From the NCBI GenBank assembly GCA_009760855.2, contig WPIO01000033.1, positions 2,272,501 through 2,336,500 of the forward strand: a stretch of DNA of 64,000 bases, written 5' to 3'. Position 1 is the stretch's first letter; every line of letters begins with the position of its first letter. The notes beneath the pieces were generated by a model. That model was not told the origin of the DNA. It was given only the letters and a program-made list of their open reading frames with translations, and searched no databases. This document shows positions 9,901-19,053 of the stretch, in pieces. A program made the translations under genes and the position numbers. Source of the stretch: Cristatella mucedo. Lineage: Eukaryota > Bryozoa > Phylactolaemata > Cristatellidae.

Positions 9901-12117
9901 TCTCCCGCTTCAAGAGCATCGAGGCCGAGGCGAGCGCTCGCAAAGACTACGTTCCCTCCGGAGTCGGCAGCAAGGTGAGGGGCACGCACGCACGCGGCCG
10001 CCTAGCCATGCCGAGCCGGGCGGGCGGTCCGCTTGCAGCCAGTGCTACCTCCTACCCTCGTGCCGACGCTGCCTGCACCTGCTAGCATCTCTTTCCCCCG
10101 AGTCTTGGCCTAGGAAGTAAGGTGGTCGCTCTCCACGACCCAGGTAGGGCGTTCGATCGAGTCCTGCAGTGGGTCATCTTTTATTGCCCACTGCAAGGGG
10201 TGGCAATTGCCGGCTACGCAAATGAGGCTGTTAAATCAGCTAACCCTTTTTCTCACGCCCGCTCGGTAGCCGACGCCGACCCCGCTGGGCGGCAGCAAAG
10301 GACACGTGCACTCGGCGAGCGCCGAAGCGTCGCCGAGTGCATCGGACGGCACCGTTGCTGCCGGCTCTTCCGAGCCGACCGTCGAGGGCGGCGAGTTCGA
10401 GAACCAGCCGGCCGAGCGGCCTGCCGAAGTGGCGTGCGAGGGTCAGCGCCGCGACCTGGAGGAGCTGCCCGAGCAGGGCCTGGCACAGGGACTGCTGTCA
10501 AAATTTAAGAACCTAGAAGAAGGTGCTTCCTCTCAGAAGGACTACCGACCGTCAGGCGTCGGTCGAAAGGTATGCTTCGCGCATGCGCGCTGGCGCCTCG
10601 AATAGAGGCACTTGTCGACTCCTGAGATGTCTGAGTGAGTCGTATGGTGAGTGAGACTCGGTCTCAAGGAAAACTCTGGCAGCCTAGTAGGAGGGCCTGC
10701 TTAGCAACGTCGTCGTGTGCAATGTCGTGTTGCACATTCGTTTTTGTGCAGGCGTTGGGTTCACTGTGGCCGCCCAGTCCCTCTTCAGAGGCTGTCAAGC
10801 TTCGTCGGTACGAATCCAGCAGGGCGAGTGGGGGGGGGGGTTGTTGGACATGCTTCGCCGAGCTGGTTTGGTCCAGCGGTGAAGGTGCTCGTTGCGACCA
10901 AGGTCTGACTGAGGTCGTGGGATCGAGCCACGAGGCAAATGTGAAGCGCCTGAATAGAGATTCTCTTGGGGCACTATACAAATAAATTATTTTAAAATCA
11001 TTTTTTTTTGGGTCCAAGTTGTGATTAAGGTCCGAGTGGTCATATCGGCAGTGACCACCTCTCGATACGACCAACTGGGGAGAAACAAATGGCATTCCTC
11101 AGTCCTACCGAACCGAAACTCCTTGGGCTGTCTTTCCAAATGCCGAGTTTGGTTTGCGCTAGGGCAGTGGCGTCTGTGCACGCCCGCCACACCTAGGCTC
11201 TCGAGCACAGCGAGACGCACGCAGCGCTCCATATAAGCCAAGAAGGGTGCGAATTCGGCAGCTTGGCGAGCTCTAGCATGCGGGCGCAGGCATAAGAGAA
11301 GTCAGCCAGCGTCCAGTCCGCTCGAAGAGTCGGCTAGGCAGAGCTTTCATTTGTTGGCTGCGGCGGCGGCTGACGGTCGCATGCAGTGGCACGGCTTGCC
11401 GATACGCCGGGCGGCGCGGCCTCGACGGTCTCCGTGATCCGGTCTGTGGCTGTCAGCAGAGGGGGAAGCCGGCGAGGCGGCTCCAGGGCCGTGCTTGGCA
11501 GAGTGCACTCCTTGCGCGATTGCGTTCATTGCAGTCTCTCTCGGGCTATGGCGCTGGTAGCAAAAAATCTGCAGACGATGAGTAAGACAGTAAGTCTTCG
11601 TCTGCAGCCCCGCTGGACGTTTTACATAGCATGTCAGTCGGTGACGGAGCAGGCGTGGCGGCCAAGGCGTGCGCGCGCTCAGAGCCGTCGTTTAGCGTTA
11701 GGCCGCATGCAAGTGGTGATGTCAGAAGTGCCGCGGGCACGTCGCTGCACGACTCTGCCGTCCATTTCTTTGCGTCCTTGCTAGCCCGTCGTACGCTTTG
11801 TGTGTTTAGGGCGGTCGTCGCTGGTGCATGCTGCATGAGAGGCCGGCCGGCGCCCGCTGGCTCGGTCCAGGCTCAGCCTCCAACCCGCATGCACTCCTAC
11901 CCCCCCCCCGGTTGGCCGGGCCTCTGCTCTCCTCTGCATGGGTAGTGGTCCTCGTTCGTCTGCTTGATCTGTAGATGCCTGTGCACGTGTCCTCCACACT
12001 GCTCCGCGGCCTTGCCTGTGTGTCGCCCGGCCGAGCCAAAGCAGCTGAGCAGCCTGTCAAAGCGCCTGGTTCCTTCTTTTGCAGGCAACACCCACCCCTC
12101 TAACCATCAAGAAATGA
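3693..12117 (+). CDS. Modular repeat protein gene, exon-per-module (N-terminal part not found)
   Basis: At least seven coding segments can be joined: 3693-3903, 4067-4308, 6849-7094, 9128-9394, 9538-9684, 9825-9974, 10270-10569 and a terminal 12085-12117. They encode six copies of a module: ENxPxxRTDV, then ES(D), then EELPExGLARNLLSRFKxIE, then a spacer ending PSGVxSK. Donors after the final SK/RK are GT except in the first (AAG|GCAGGG, a possible GC donor). From 4308 onward all junctions are phase 0. The first segment begins in phase 2, and the 3903/4067 junction does not match phase with the obvious acceptor, so those two ends are uncertain. No signal peptide, membrane segment or enzyme motif is visible. 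The acidic stretch followed by an amphipathic LLSRFKxIE helix suggests a protein-binding repeat. I have a weak memory of similar linkers in invertebrate LIMA1/EPLIN-like actin-binding proteins, but no LIM domain is seen here. The exon array is well supported; the function is unknown. Confidence 0.65.
4067..4308 (+). CDS. Module exon 2
   Basis: It encodes AENQPVIRTDVVKESD, then AEELPETGLARNLLSKFKSI, then YKPSGVASR, and ends at CGG|GTGAGG in phase 0. The natural acceptor 'ggctgcag' gives phase 1; a phase 0 start would need an AG eight bases further on. The module content is unambiguous and the 5' edge is not. Confidence 0.6.
4309..6848 (+). other. Intron of the module gene (2.5 kb)
   Basis: This is GC- and CpG-rich between about 4.6 and 6.2 kb, with many overlapping chance frames. 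I found no further module exon. A SINE with an L2-like tail lies at about 6390-6540. Confidence 0.5.
6390..6540 (+). mobile_element. Degraded SINE with L2-like tail (family A)
   Basis: It ends with the tail 'aaagcgcctggatagattaa' followed by 'ttctcttagggcgcttaata', which matches the 3' end of the window's L2-like LINE. The head keeps a tRNA-like 'aaggtgctctc' and 'cgtgagatcgagttc' arrangement. It is more diverged than the copies at 10.9, 40.2 and 56.1 kb. Confidence 0.55.
6849..7094 (+). CDS. Module exon 3
   Basis: The acceptor 'gtaattttgcag' and donor GCG|GTTAGT are both phase 0, and the exon is 246 nt. It encodes VENVPQARTDVAKES, then AEELPERGLTQNLLSKFKAI, then a shortened end RRPPSA in place of PSGVxSK. 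Confidence 0.7.
7689..7810 (+). repeat. Tandem duplication, 70-bp period
   Basis: Two copies of a segment starting 'agactgctaatccgtttgtt' begin at 7689 and 7759, both reaching 'gcattcaatgcattag'. They differ by a few bases (cccgag against ctaacg). The repeat lies in the intron between module exons 3 and 4. Confidence 0.85.
8163..8300 (-). mobile_element. SINE family B copy
   Basis: This is the reverse complement of the family B head and body (B box seen as 'ggattcgaacccacgacc', and the 'atcgcccactgcag' block). It is intronic. Confidence 0.65.
8599..8900. repeat. Dispersed repeat R1, copy 1
   Basis: About 300 bp matching 49741-50060 in the same orientation. Shared blocks in order include 'gcggctttcg', 'aaagtgagaagca', 'caggacggct' and 'agatgtcgttgcgtaagaat'. 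It is not one of the L2 or SINE families named here. It begins with 'atgtaatgta.cgtatctcca', which also resembles a short part of the L2 ORF. Confidence 0.6.
9128..9394 (+). CDS. Module exon 4
   Basis: The acceptor 'gcgcaccag' and donor AAG|GTGCGG are both phase 0, with 89 codons. It starts LTPRGE-like and encodes FENQPQVRTDVARESD, then SEDLPEAGLARNLLSRFKNI, then FKPSGVASK. It is distinctly GC-rich. Confidence 0.7.
9538..9684 (+). CDS. Module exon 5a (N-terminal half)
   Basis: The acceptor 'cttggccag' and donor CAG|GTGAGC are phase 0, with 49 codons. It begins ATPSKIQIM and ends GEFENVPQ, so this module is split by an intron right after ENVPQ. None of the other five modules carries this intron. 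Confidence 0.65.
9825..9974 (+). CDS. Module exon 5b (C-terminal half)
   Basis: The acceptor 'cccgtggcacag' and donor AAG|GTGAGG are phase 0, with 50 codons. It encodes VRTDVVRESD, then EELPNRGLASSLLSRFKSI, then YVPSGVGSK. Together with 9538-9684 it forms one full module around a 140-bp intron. Confidence 0.7.
10110..10245 (+). mobile_element. SINE family B copy next to an exon
   Basis: The family B head ('gttcgatcgagtcctgcagt') and body ('attgcccactgcaagggg') end with 'ggctgttaaatcagct' at about 10243, roughly 25 nt before the acceptor of module exon 6. Confidence 0.65.
10270..10569 (+). CDS. Module exon 6
   Basis: The acceptor is 'acgcccgctcggtag' after a pyrimidine tract, and the donor is AAG|GTATGC. 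The exon is phase 0 with 100 codons. It starts PTPTPLGGSK and contains FENQPAERPAEV, then LEELPEQGLAQGLLSKFKNL, then YRPSGVGRK. The RTDV and ESD parts have decayed here, while the helix and PSGV parts are kept. Confidence 0.7.
10856..10988 (+). mobile_element. SINE family A (tRNA head, L2 tail)
   Basis: The head 'gctggtttggtccagcgg' reads as a pol III A box and 'ggtcgtgggatcgagcca' as a B box. The tail 'gtgaagcgcctgaatagaga' followed by 'ggggcactatacaaat' matches the L2 3' end. It lies in the last intron of the module gene. Confidence 0.8.
12085..12117 (+). CDS. Probable terminal exon of the module gene
   Basis: After a strong acceptor ('ggttccttcttttgcag'), phase 0 reading gives ATPTPLTIKK and a stop, 33 nt in total. 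The start echoes PTPTPL at the head of exon 6 and ATPSKI at exon 5a, which supports a shared module edge. AATAAA signals follow at 12566 and 12691. Confidence 0.5.
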   Translation, partial: ATPTPLTIKK

Positions 12118-12565
12118 CGTCTGCTGCTCCACTCCTCGCGAGAGCGTCGTCAGGCGGAGCTGCCACCGCGGGCTATGCTGTCTGCCGGGTTTTATTTCTT
12201 CTGTTTGATATTACTAGGGAGCTTTCGGGGAAGCTTAGCCTCCGGAATCGGTTCACGCTTGGCCAATATGAAGGGACGACCGGTCCCTTCACACTGCAGC
12301 TAGGGTCGCCTGGTGCCTGCCGGCCGTTTCCTGGCTCGCCTGCAGGACTGCCGACTAGATCCCGGGTGGGGGTGTGGTGGAGGTGAAGGCTCTAGCAGGA
12401 GCAGCCACAGTGGTCGGGGCCACTGGCTAGCCTGCCAGGTGTGGTGTCTTGGTGGTAAGCACCCTGCTTTTTGTATGCCTGCTAGAAAACGTGATTAATT
12501 GCCTCTGTGACTGCTGAATACGCTAGCTTCGGCCACGTGTCGGCTTCCCGGGAAGCCAGATGGAT

Positions 12566-12571
12566 AATAAA
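12566..12571 (+). terminator. Poly(A) signal AATAAA (with another at 12691-12696)
   Basis: These are the first AATAAA hexamers after the predicted stop of the module gene on the plus strand. Both lie just before the stop of the convergent MRPS26 gene at 12772. Confidence 0.4.
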
Positions 12572-12771
12572 CAAGACAGACACAGTCGCACTTTAGTCGG
12601 CCAGCGATTTGAGCAGGACTGTTGTTGTCTGAATGGAAGCCTACTGATGTCAAACAAGCCGGTCGTACACAGGGCAAGTACTACAATACAAATAAACCGT
12701 GCCCGGCCGGCGCTGTCGAGAAAATGTATTTTGCGAGTGCGCAGCAGCAGCAGCAGCACACGAGAGGCCAG

Positions 12772-12993
12772 CTAAGGCGCTGGGTTGCCTAGTTTAGCAG
12801 TTCCCCGTGCACTGCGGCCACGATTGTCGGCTCTTCTGCCACTGCCCGACGAGGCCGCAGCTCTCTCAGTGCTGCCGCTGATGAACTCGCCGGTGCCGGG
12901 GTCGAGTGCAAACGAAGGATCTTTCACTATGGACAGCAGCTTCTCGATCTCCTCGTCAAGCTTTTCGACGTCGATGGCTTTACCAGCAAGATC
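12772..12993 (-). CDS. MRPS26: MRPS26 exon 4 with stop
   Basis: The acceptor 'ttgcatcgtcacctcag' is phase 0. There are 73 codons then TAG. It encodes DLAGKAIDVEKLDEEIEKLL and KDPSFALDPGTGEFISG, followed by a Ser/Gly/Arg tail. Confidence 0.85.
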   Translation of the reverse strand, partial: DLAGKAIDVEKLDEEIEKLLSIVKDPSFALDPGTGEFISGSTERAAASSGSGRRADNRGRSARGTAKLGNPAP

Positions 12994-13633
12994 CTGAGGT
13001 GACGATGCAAGAAAAAAGCAAGCATACTATGAGGACCGGCCGGCTCGGGCACGGTGGCCTCGACCATCTGGCAGGCGTTTCGTGCGGCAGCTCGGTGGCC
13101 AAATACACCGCAAATTTTCGTCACTAAAAGCGGCCGCACTGAAATCGTTCGAAGCTCGCCCTGAACTCACACTCGAACATAGCAGAGCTGAAGAAGACGA
13201 TCCAAGGGTGCAAGCAATTCTGAAGAAAACGGGCTCCAATGGCAGACGTTGCCCTAGCCATCCCCAAACAAGACAGTATTTTTCATCTATCCGGCAGGCC
13301 ACGGGCTTTAAGTTAGCCTTCCCATTACAATGCAGTATGCATCAATTAATGTTTGCAGAGCACCCTGACAGCCGAAATCCATTCAAGTACTTGCGCAAGC
13401 AGTGAAACCCAGGCTAGGACGCCAGAACAGATATCCAATCGTAACTATTTGGTCTTTTGCAGCTGGGTGACATACACAATCGCTTCACCGCGCATCATAC
13501 AAACCCTTTAATGCTCCTATAATCTGCAGTAGCTGTTCACGATGCAAACATCCGGGTGTGCGGAGACACGAAAGCATGCACGATCTCTGCCCCTGCCAGC
13601 AGTAGCCGTGTGCACTCATCGATCTCTCTCCCT

Positions 13634-13694
<61 letters not shown>

Positions 13695-16600
13695 GGGTTG
13701 GCAGCGGCTGCTTCCATGCTTCCCTGGTTCCTGACCAAGCCGGAGACCGAGAATTTCGCAGCGGTCCTGCGACGACTCGGAGTAATAGCCTCGGTACAGC
13801 ATATCCGCAGGACCTAGGCACCTACTGCTGCCCTCCCACGTGACCTCATCAGAGGACGTGCTGCAGCAACCCAGAGTTTTTTCAGGGTCGAGCACCATGT
13901 TGAGGGCTGCACGCCTAGGGCTGCCCGCGTGACATACTACTACTGATAATAATATTTGTATAGTGCCCTCAGAATTAAATCTCTATCTAGGCACTTCACA
14001 TGATGTAAAGAAACGTGCAATGTGGTTAGTCATGATAACATGCGCCACGTGAGCACGCATAGGCACACCAATGACAATTCACACGGCCCCAGCAGATGCT
14101 GTGAGTAGTTAATAATATAATAATAATAACGCACTTGATAAAGCACCCTCAGAGAACTGAAATCTCCTTCTAGGCACTTTACATTTGCTGCAAAGGGAAA
14201 TGCAATTGAATGGTGAGTAACATCATGCTTGATAAACATGAATAACATGGTTAGGGGTGACATGCACAGGGTCAGCATGCAGATGTGCTTAGTGGCAGCT
14301 TGCACAGTGTCAGCATGCATAAGCACATGAAGGACGAATCACAGGGACCCACTAAATGCTGTCCTAAATAGGTGTTTTTAAGTTCTTTTAAAATGTGGTC
14401 AAGTCAGGGGATGTTCTCAGCAAGTCGGGAGGGAGTTCCAGGCTTTGGGAGCATACGAACTAAAGACACGGTCTCCAAAGGATTTGAGGTTTGTACGAGG
14501 TAGTGGTAAACCGTTGGATTCCGAAAAGCGGGTGGTATGATGCTTGGCCTGGTGGGGGAGTAGATCTGAGAGATAGGCTGGAGCCAAAGAATGAAGTGAC
14601 CTAAAAGTTGCATTTGAGCTTCTTTTCAAATGTGGTCAAGTCATGAGACGTGACGTCAATCAGGTGGGAGTTCCATGCTTTGGGAGCATACTAACTAAAG
14701 GCACGGTTTCCAAAGGGTTTAAGGTTGGTATGAGGTTCAGCTAAACGACTTCAGACCGAAAAGTATGCAGTACGATATCTGGCCTGATTAGGGAAGTAGT
14801 TTTGATAGATAGGCCAGAGAATGCACGGACCTAAAAATGACACTATTTTAAAGTACAGACAAACCTGGTCGCAGTTTTGCACCTACTGTAAACTCCCTAT
14901 TGCACAGGTCGGAAGACATATGCAAGTAGTGTGATAAAAAAGACAGAATGTCACAAATACATGGACCAACTTGTATATGGTGTCCCTGTCAAGCAGGCCT
15001 GCAAATTAATGCAATGTTACCTAGTCGAAAGTAAGGTAGACTTGACAGAGAAGCTGATGTGGTCGTCGTCTAGTGAAAAGAGGAGCAGGGCCCTCTTGCC
15101 TATCATATGGTGAGCCGTGATGGCACACTAGGTAAGGTGGTTGCTTTCACGACCTCGGTCCCGAGGTCGTGGGTTCGATTCCTGTGGTGGGCGATTCTTT
15201 ATCGCCACTGCAAGCGGCGGTGAAAGCAGTAAAGGCTCTTCTGTCGCTATACAAAAGAGGCTGTTTAATCAGCTAGGATTTATTTATTATTATTTATTTA
15301 TTTGCTGCATGACGATTGAGCACTGCACACAAAAGCCAATACGAGAACCAGGAACCGACGAGACCCTGGCCGACAGCCGGTTGCCAGCCGACGTTGTGAT
15401 GGCTCACACGTGGCAACGAGATTGGCAGTGTTTACTATTCTCGAAGCCTCCCAACGCTAAGGCCGGCCGAGCAGTGGTGGCGTCAAAGTAAACAGCATCT
15501 GCGCGAGCCCGCTGCTGCTCCAACGCCGGGCCGTCTCAAAGCGCAGCGCTTACCTTATTCTTGTGCACGAGATCGACGGCTCTCTTCTGTTGGCTCTCGC
15601 GAAGCAGCTCACTCTGCAGCATGGCCTCCTGCCGAAGCCGGTCCCTCTCATCATTCCTGGCTGCTTGCCGTAGTATCCTGACATAACGAAGGCTGTCTGC
15701 TAAGGCAGGTGGCCGGTGCAGTCATGAAGATTAAGGAATAGAGAGGAATAAGCAACATAAACTTGTGGCATTCTGCAACACCCTGCACGGCAGGCGCTGC
15801 CTCGGCTGATCACTAATCCAGATACTCTTATCATACTCATGATATGATAGAGTATCTAGATTCTGATCCTTAGCTGCAGCACAAGTTGCACTCCTACGAG
15901 TATGGTCCACGGCTGGTCCAAAGCTGAGTGAACAGTAGAGAGTGCAGACTCAGCAGTGCTGACGATCTAGCCACTCCAGAGCATCGCTGGAATAAGCTGC
16001 GCATGCTCTTGTTGAGATAGTGATAGAGAGTGCATACCTCAGCCTATGGCAGTACCGAGCTTAGATGTTGTTGTCTGCCAATACTAGGCTGGGGGCCCTC
16101 CCGACCTTGACTGACCAATCGAGGTGCAGAGTTCCTGCTGCTGACGCTAGCAACGACGCCTAGGCCAATCGGAGTGCAGCATTCCTGGGTGCAGACGACA
16201 GGAAGCTCCAGTTAGATAACGTCGTCGGAGAGTTGCTGATTAAACGTTGTCGGGTTCGGTTGCGTTCCGAGTGCTCCAAGAGGTTGCTGTTTAGCAATGC
16301 GAGCACACACGCACGCACACACACACAGAGACACACACACACACTCATAACATTCTGCACACAAAGGCTTAAGCCAGATTTTTTCAAAGGTTGCTCTAGC
16401 AGTGCTACTTCATTAGTTGCTCAACTGTCAAAATGACCAGATAGGCCTCTGAATCTGTTTTAATCACTCTCCCTATATCATCTCAGTACAATAAGAAATG
16501 ATCTCTTAAGAAGTCAGCAGCTCTGCTACCGCCAAAAGTTAACAAATATTCTAGTTCTACGAAAGGGGACCCAGAGTATGCTTAGAGGCCCAAGGATTCA

Positions 16601-18959
16601 TAGGTCACGTAAACGGCCCATAGAAAAGTGACACACCCGGGTCTCTATCCGGATACTCGAGCTCGGCCTCTGCTACAGGTTGGCTGGCAGTGAGCAAAGT
16701 ATCCTTTCGATTACCTTCATCAGCCAGGGCATCCACCTCTACAGGTTTTCCCTGCCCTCTAAGCTCGATAAGCAAACTCTCTTTCTCGGGGCAGCTCTGC
16801 ACCGACCGACCTTTCACTCCTCTGTCCGGCCACCGGCTACTCCAACTCAGCCACCTCTAGCACTTGCAACTTTCAGTGCACATGCACTGAACGAGATAAC
16901 TGGAAGCCCTGTTAATAGGTGGTCCGAGTACTGCCAGAAGAGCTGGCCCACTCAAATCCTAGCGCACCAGCATAGCATACTGGCATGTGAAGTGGAGAAC
17001 CAATACGGCATTGTCCTCAAAGGAGCCTACCTTCAATCTTTAAAGGTACCCGAGAAAAAGCACCGGAAATTCCAGCGCTGCATGTCGGTGCTCGCCTGAG
17101 AGTCCGCCGGCCTAGCTGGCGAGTTTCTCTTTCAGTTGTTGACCTTGTCATAAGTGAGGCATTCGTTGAGCTTTGACAGCACGAAACTCCTGGGCCTCTT
17201 ACTTAAGTCTCACCCTGTTTGAGAATCTGTCAAAGTTGCCATTTCTATTGAGTTTCGGCCGCACCACATCGAGTGGCTTAATTCGATGCTCGTTTTTCAT
17301 TTTGTTCTCTGCGATAGTTATGCATATATTCTGCTCGATTATTTATCTTTTGTTCCGGGTCCATTGCTATGACCGACTTGCCTATCCACAGCGGGTGCAC
17401 ACAAAGCAGGTTTTGAGCACATAAGTTAATATACTTTGAAGCTCTCTGAGCTATTATTACGTTTAGCTCAGGGATCTTTGGATGACTATATGTAGGGAGA
17501 TATCCAGTTGATCTCCCTTTGCTACTTATGTTTCTATTCACAGGACTCACGTGCGTCCCTTTGCTACTTCTGTTTCTGTTCACAGGACTCACGTGCGTGC
17601 ATCCAAAGTAAGAGGTTGACAGTAGGATAATAAGAGGTTGTAAGTAGGATATGTGCCCGATTTGAGAGCGGCCCATTTCTTCAAGCATTTATATCGTGTC
17701 TCAAATGCGTTAAAGCTGCGATTTATTTGGTCGACGAGTAGGCGAGGCATTACCAATCACTGGACTAGTCCTGACAGAACATTCTAGCATAACCTTTGCA
17801 TACTGCAGGAGTGTGAGCGGGTGTAAACACAAGTGTGGATAGGCAGCAGATAAGCACATAAACCAAGGAAACTATGTGCGTGCCGTCGAGGCACGACGAT
17901 GTGAGCATCTTGCAGTTCTCGGGGGCAACCAGTGAGTCTGGCTGCATTTGTGCGAGCGAACTGCAACAGTCTACTCTAGAGCGATCAGGTGAACAGCAGC
18001 ACATGCAGCTTACAGCTGTCAGGTTTGGCAGGCTTCCGGGGCCGACTCTCATAGCATCACATGTACATTACACCCAGCTAGGTACAAACATATATAACCA
18101 ACTGGCTGCACAGAATCCCATCACACTCAACTTGACAAGAGAACAATTCCCACAGGATGCAGATGGGGCGTGGGCAGGCGGACCCATATTGTCCACTCGA
18201 GGCAGTGAGCACTTCACAAAGGTGCCCCTTTACGAACCTTTCTCGGGCGACGACAGCGTTCCATTCGTCATTCAGGCGGACGGCATCGTCGCGGTCGACC
18301 AAGTGCTGCTCCTGAACGTTTGAGGACGTGATCTTCTCGGCGTCTGCATACTGCTCAGCTACGAGATTCCTAGGAAACAATAATAGCCGATCAATGGCAG
18401 CAAGCCGCTCGTCGTTCGAGCGCCCCCCCCCCCGAGGCGCCGTGCTAGCTCGATCGGGCACCTGCCTCTAGCATGCATTGCACGGTCGGATGGCACTCTG
18501 CACTTCTCTAGCTAGGAAGGCGCTTCTGTCCCGAGGTGCAAACGGATGAGCAGTGACTATGCACGAGAGCAACCCTTTGTGGAGCAACTAAGGGCAAAAT
18601 CGACGAACAACATAACGAAGTGTAGCTGAAATCTTCTTTGTGGCAAACGATTTTCTCTTAGCTTCCACAAAGTTGCTCCTTGTTTTGTACAAGGGACAGC
18701 AACCTGATGATTCTGCGGCTTTGCTGCAGCGCAACACGGCCGGTCTTCCATTAAAAGCACGAGCACCAACAGCGACACCAGTCGACCACCACAAAAATCG
18801 TGGTCGTAACTGACGGAAAAGCATAACTTAGCGATATAGGGTTGGCAATATAAGGACATCAACGCTTACTAAGCAAATACATGATCGTCAAAATGGACTT
18901 GTACGATTCTCGCCTCATCTTTTGGAGGTCGTGTGTTCAACGCACGATGACACCATGAC

Positions 18960-19053
<94 letters not shown>

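Noticed and set aside
18588-18824. Minus-strand frame starting MLFRQLRPRFLWW, resembling a mitochondrial presequence
   Set aside because: I first took it for MRPS26 exon 1. No donor of the right phase exists, and the real exon 1 with the conserved RWRKDP block is at 22657-22901.
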